In this document: one piece after another, positions 60,676-64,000 of the stretch
Numbering within the stretch: the first letter of the stretch is position 1
How the letters are laid out: the number at the start of each line of letters is the position of its first letter
DNA from: Sphingomonas sp. DG1-23
Lineage (GTDB): Bacteria; Pseudomonadota; Alphaproteobacteria; Sphingomonadales; Sphingomonadaceae
DNA: 64,000 bases
Direction of reading: 5' to 3'
Assembly: GCF_030730875.1 (NCBI RefSeq)
Contig: NZ_JAVAMA010000016.1
Coordinates: 45,248 to 109,247, forward strand
Position numbers and translations under genes: made by a program
The notes under the pieces: model-generated
Database searches by the model: none
What the model was told of the DNA's origin: nothing
Seen by the model: only the letters and a program-made list of their open reading frames with translations

Positions 60676-61622
60676 GGCCGTTCAGCTATGAGCGGGTTAC
60701 CTCGTCCGCCGACGCGGCGAGCGCCGCCGCGCGCACCCAGGGCGCCAAGTTCATCGCCGGCGGGACCAATTTGCTCGACCTGATGAAGCTCGAGATCGAG
60801 GTGCCGACTCATCTGATCGACGTCAACGGCATCGGCCTCGATCGGATCGAACCCACCTCCGAAGGCGGCCTCCGCATCGGCGCGCTGGTGCGCAATACCG
60901 ATCTCGCTGCCGACAAACGCGTACGCAAGGACTATGCCTTGCTCTCGCGGGCATTGCTCGCCGGCGCATCGGGTCAGTTGCGCAACAAGGCGACCACCGC
61001 TGGCAATTTGCTCCAGCGCACGCGTTGCCCCTATTTTTACGACACCAACCAGCCATGCAACAAGCGCAAGCCGGGCAGCGGCTGCGCGGCGATCGGCGGG
61101 TATAGCCGCCAGCTCGGCGTGATCGGGACGAGCGAGGCATGCATCGCGACCTATCCCGGCGACATGGCAGTGGCGATGCGCGCGCTCGACGCAACGATCG
61201 AGACCGTCAAGCCCGACGGCGCCACCCGCGCGATCCCGATCGCCGACTTTCATCGGCTTCCCGGCGATACCCCGCACATCGAGACCTCGCTGGAGCCGGG
61301 CGAGCTGATCACAGCGGCGACCCTGCCGGCACCTTTGGGCGGCACGCACATCTATCATAAGGTGCGCGACCGCGCGTCCTATGCCTTCGCGCTCGTCTCG
61401 ATCGGCGCAATCGTCCAGCGCGACGGCAGCGGCCGGGTCGCGGTGGGCGGCATTGCGCCCAAGCCGTGGCGAGTCGAGGCGGGCGAGGCGGCGATGCCGC
61501 GCGGGGCGAAGGCAGTGGCCGAAGGGCTCCTCGCCGGCGCGAAACCGACCGGCGACAATGCATTCAAGCTGACATTGGTCGAGCGCACGCTCGGCGCGGT
61601 GCTGGCGCAGGCGAGGGGCTGA
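60672..61622 (+). CDS. paoB: FAD-binding subunit of aldehyde oxidoreductase (PaoB-like)
   Basis: A 316-residue FAD-binding subunit of the CO-dehydrogenase medium-chain family: KFIAGGTNLLDLMKLEIEVP binds FAD phosphate, and KATTAGNLLQRTRCPYFYDT carries a Cys insertion (RCPYFYDTNQPCNKRKPGSGC) that in PaoB/YagS holds an additional [4Fe-4S] cluster. Four-base overlap with paoA (ATGA). It transfers electrons onward to the acceptor. Confidence 0.95.
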   Translation: MRPFSYERVTSSADAASAAARTQGAKFIAGGTNLLDLMKLEIEVPTHLIDVNGIGLDRIEPTSEGGLRIGALVRNTDLAADKRVRKDYALLSRALLAGASGQLRNKATTAGNLLQRTRCPYFYDTNQPCNKRKPGSGCAAIGGYSRQLGVIGTSEACIATYPGDMAVAMRALDATIETVKPDGATRAIPIADFHRLPGDTPHIETSLEPGELITAATLPAPLGGTHIYHKVRDRASYAFALVSIGAIVQRDGSGRVAVGGIAPKPWRVEAGEAAMPRGAKAVAEGLLAGAKPTGDNAFKLTLVERTLGAVLAQARG

Positions 61623-61627
61623 TCGTC

Positions 61628-63835
61628 ATGAAGTTCGACACCCCCGCCGGCACCAATCCGATCGATCAGCTCAAGGTGGTCGGCAAGCCCGCCAGCCGGA
61701 TCGACGGGCCGCGCAAGACCACCGGCACCGCACCCTATGCCTATGAGCATCCGACCGCGAATGCGGCTTATGGCGCGGTGGTCGGCGCGGCGATCGCCAA
61801 AGGGCGTATCGCGTCGATGGACCTGCGCGCCGCCAGGAGCGCGCCGGGCGTGCTCGCGATCGTCACCGCCGACAATGCCGGCAAGTTGACCAAAGGCGAT
61901 TTCAACACCGCCGATTTGCTCGGCGGGCCCGAGATCCAGCATTATCACCAGGCCGTGGCGTTGGTCGTCGCCGAGACCTTCGAGCAGGCGCGCGCCGCCG
62001 CGGCCTTGGTCCGCGTCGACTATGCGCGCGCGAAAGGAGCTTTCGACCTCAAGTCCGCGATGGACGGCGCGCAGCCCTCCAGGGACCAGAAGGACATCAC
62101 GGTCGGCGATTTCGCCGCGGCCTTCGCCGCAGCCCCGGTCACGATCGACGCGACCTATCAAACGCCCGATCAGGCGCATGCGATGATGGAGCCGCATGCC
62201 AGCATCGCCGAATGGGAAGGCGACCGGCTGACCCTGTGGACCGCGAACCAGATGATTGCGTGGGGCCGCGGCGACGTCGCCAAGACGCTCGGCATTCCCA
62301 AGGAGAGAGTACGGCTGATCTCGCCTTTCATCGGTGGCGGCTTCGGCGGGAAATTGTTCGTCCGCGCCGATGCGATCCTCGCCGCATTGGGCGCGAAGGC
62401 AGCGGGCCGGCCGGTCAAGGTCGCGCTGCCGCGGCCGCTGATGTTCAACAACACGACCCATCGCCCCGCGACGATCCAGCGCATCCGGATCGGCGCGACC
62501 CGCGACGGCAAGATCACCGCGATCGGCCATGAGAATTGGTCGGGCGATCTGCCCGGCGGCGGGATCGAGAATGCGGTGCAGCAGACGCGCTTGCTCTATG
62601 CCGGCCCCAACCGGCTGATCACTGCGCGGCTGGCGACGCTCGATCTGCCCGAAGGCAATGCGATGCGCGCGCCGGGCGAAGCGCCGGGGCTGATGGCGCT
62701 CGAGATCGCGATCGACGAGATGGCGGAGAAATTGGGAATCGATCCGATCCAGTTCCGCATCCTGAACGATACCCAGGTCGATCCCGAAAAGCCCGAACGG
62801 CCTTTCTCGCAGCGCCAGCTGGTCGAGTGCCTGCGCCTCGGTGCCGAGCGCTTCGGCTGGAGCAAGCGCAGCGCGACCCCTGCGACGATGCGCGACGGCC
62901 ATTGGCTGGTCGGCATGGGCGTCGCCGCAGGCTTCCGCAACAATCTGGTGATGAAGTCGGCGGCGCGCGTCCGGCTGAGCCCGGCGGGCCGGATCACGGT
63001 CGAGACCGACATGACCGATATCGGCACCGGCACCTATACGATCATCGCGCAGACCGCCGCCGAGATGATGGGGGTGCCGCTCGATCGCGTCGAGGTCAGG
63101 CTCGGCGATTCGAGCTTTCCTGTCTCGGCCGGCTCGGGCGGACAATGGGGCGCCAACAGCTCTACCGCCGGGGTCTATGCCGCCTGCGTCAAATTGCGCG
63201 AGACGGTAGCGCAGAAGCTCGGCTTCAACTCTTCCGATGCCGTGTTCGCCGGCGGCAAGGTCCGCTCGGGCAATCGCAGCGCCGCGCTCGCCAAGGCGGC
63301 AGCCGACGGCGAGATCATGGTCGAGGATCAGATCGAGTTCGGCGACCTCGCGAAGAAATACCAGCAATCGACCTTTGCCGGGCATTTCGTCGAGGCGGCG
63401 GTGCATAATTATACCGGCGAGATCCGCATCCGCCGGATGCTCGCGGTCTGCGCCGCGGGGCGGATCCTCAACCCGAAATCGGCGCGCAGCCAGGTGATCG
63501 GCGCAATGACGATGGCGGCCGGCGCCGCGCTGATGGAGGAGCTCGCGGTCGACAAGCGCTTCGGCTTCTTCGTCAATCACGATCTTGCCGGGTACGAGGT
63601 CCCGGTTCATGCCGACATTCCGCGCCAGGAAGTGATCTTCCTCGACGAGGTCGACCCGATATCGTCGCCGATGAAGGCGAAGGGCGTCGGCGAACTGGGC
63701 ATATGCGGCGTCGGGGCGGCGGTCGCCAACGCGGTGTACAATGCCACCGGGGTGCGGGTGCGCGACTATCCGGTGACGCTGGACAAGTTGCTGGACCGGC
63801 TGCCGCCGGTCGGCGGGGATGCTGGTCGCGGCTGA
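61628..63835 (+). CDS. paoC: Molybdenum cofactor-binding subunit of aldehyde oxidoreductase (PaoC-like)
   Basis: A 735-residue catalytic subunit of the xanthine oxidase family. Domain 1 (about 14-140) and the Moco-binding domain follow; GGGFGGK contacts the pterin and KGVGELGICG near the C-terminus carries the catalytic Glu (general base). MEPHASIAEWEG is the first-domain signature. It oxidises aldehydes, probably aromatic or aliphatic ones as in E. coli PaoABC, in the periplasm. The chaperone (PaoD/XdhC type) is not in the window. It starts five bases after paoB. Confidence 0.94.
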   Translation: MKFDTPAGTNPIDQLKVVGKPASRIDGPRKTTGTAPYAYEHPTANAAYGAVVGAAIAKGRIASMDLRAARSAPGVLAIVTADNAGKLTKGDFNTADLLGGPEIQHYHQAVALVVAETFEQARAAAALVRVDYARAKGAFDLKSAMDGAQPSRDQKDITVGDFAAAFAAAPVTIDATYQTPDQAHAMMEPHASIAEWEGDRLTLWTANQMIAWGRGDVAKTLGIPKERVRLISPFIGGGFGGKLFVRADAILAALGAKAAGRPVKVALPRPLMFNNTTHRPATIQRIRIGATRDGKITAIGHENWSGDLPGGGIENAVQQTRLLYAGPNRLITARLATLDLPEGNAMRAPGEAPGLMALEIAIDEMAEKLGIDPIQFRILNDTQVDPEKPERPFSQRQLVECLRLGAERFGWSKRSATPATMRDGHWLVGMGVAAGFRNNLVMKSAARVRLSPAGRITVETDMTDIGTGTYTIIAQTAAEMMGVPLDRVEVRLGDSSFPVSAGSGGQWGANSSTAGVYAACVKLRETVAQKLGFNSSDAVFAGGKVRSGNRSAALAKAAADGEIMVEDQIEFGDLAKKYQQSTFAGHFVEAAVHNYTGEIRIRRMLAVCAAGRILNPKSARSQVIGAMTMAAGAALMEELAVDKRFGFFVNHDLAGYEVPVHADIPRQEVIFLDEVDPISSPMKAKGVGELGICGVGAAVANAVYNATGVRVRDYPVTLDKLLDRLPPVGGDAGRG

Positions 63836-63899
63836 GGCGGCTGGTCCGGCAAGGAGGCAGGTCGCTGCGGTCAGGTATGGCCGGCGGGGGGCCGGGTAC

Positions 63900-63933
63900 A
63901 AAAAAGCCGCCCCGGGGTTTGACCTGAGGCGGC
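63900..63933 (-). terminator. Intrinsic terminator downstream of tRNA-Met
   Basis: Minus strand: GCCGCC (63933-63928) pairs with GGCGGC (63911-63906), with partial inner pairing (CAGG / CCCCG region), followed by TTTTTT (63905-63900). It lies four bases after the tRNA 3' end. Confidence 0.82.
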
Positions 63934-63937
63934 GTGT

Positions 63938-64000
<63 letters not shown>

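Overview
The window is chromosomal DNA from a high-GC alphaproteobacterium, most likely a sphingomonad (Sphingomonas or close kin). This is inferred from the gene set: a mitochondrial-type ubiquinol-cytochrome c chaperone, a CarD regulator next to fdxA, a Suv3-like helicase followed by an S4 protein, a HisN-type histidinol phosphatase, YdbH-YnbE-YdbL, a PaoABC-type oxidoreductase, and several families of short palindromic repeats of the kind scattered through sphingomonad genomes. I see no prophage, insertion sequence, plasmid functions or CRISPR array. The window is mostly core genome, packed at about one gene per kilobase with many 1-8 base stop/start overlaps.

Layout. 1-3.2 kb: a truncated haloacetate-dehalogenase-like hydrolase, DUF177 and cytochrome bc1 chaperone genes, divergent BamE lipoprotein and an RcnB-like protein. 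3.3-11.4 kb: penicillin-binding protein 1C and a giant alpha-2-macroglobulin, a known periplasmic pair. 11.6-17.5 kb: an NfrB-like glycosyltransferase with a short outer-membrane-like partner, a TSUP exporter with its TIGR02186 partner, and a HerA-like ATPase. 17.6-23.9 kb: an HTH/HhH protein, an M23 peptidase, a Suv3-like helicase carrying an in-frame palindromic repeat, an S4 protein, fdxA and carD. 24-29.7 kb: two tandem DUF2807 proteins, orphan PdeM, rpmI-rplT with a candidate leader hairpin, an AsmA-family protein and a VOC protein. 29.7-35.2 kb: HisN, outer-membrane phospholipase A, a secreted peroxiredoxin, a diguanylate cyclase, a candidate sigma-54 promoter with two micro-ORFs, and an SDR.

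35.5-47.3 kb: a PEBP-like protein, an FMN reductase, a receiver lacking its acidic pocket, and a tightly coupled minus-strand chain argH - small lipoprotein - lysA - siroheme synthase - CorA-type transporter. A TlpA-like lipoprotein diverges from argH with an overlapping start codon. Two tandem FG-GAP repeat proteins and tRNA-Gln follow. 47.4-51.1 kb: GppA/Ppx, RlmE, RpoZ and a cardiolipin-synthase-like enzyme. 51-56 kb: a TetR repressor divergent from a complete tripartite drug-efflux operon, with two nearly identical inverted operators between them. 56-59.7 kb: the YdbH-YnbE-YdbL envelope lipid-transport operon. 60-63.8 kb: paoABC-like molybdenum oxidoreductase. A partial initiator tRNA-Met lies at the right edge.

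The theme that recurs most is the cell envelope: lipid transport (AsmA, YdbH), lipid turnover (PldA, PLD), peptidoglycan (PBP1C, M23), OM assembly (BamE), efflux and surface repeats. The least explained items are (i) the candidate sigma-54 promoter with an upstream inverted repeat driving two 31-35 residue membrane peptides, (ii) the palindromic element translated inside the helicase, (iii) the paired FG-GAP genes without signal peptides, and (iv) a small protein joining an HTH to an RNA-polymerase-alpha-CTD-like fold. All functional calls are from reading the sequence; no database search was run.
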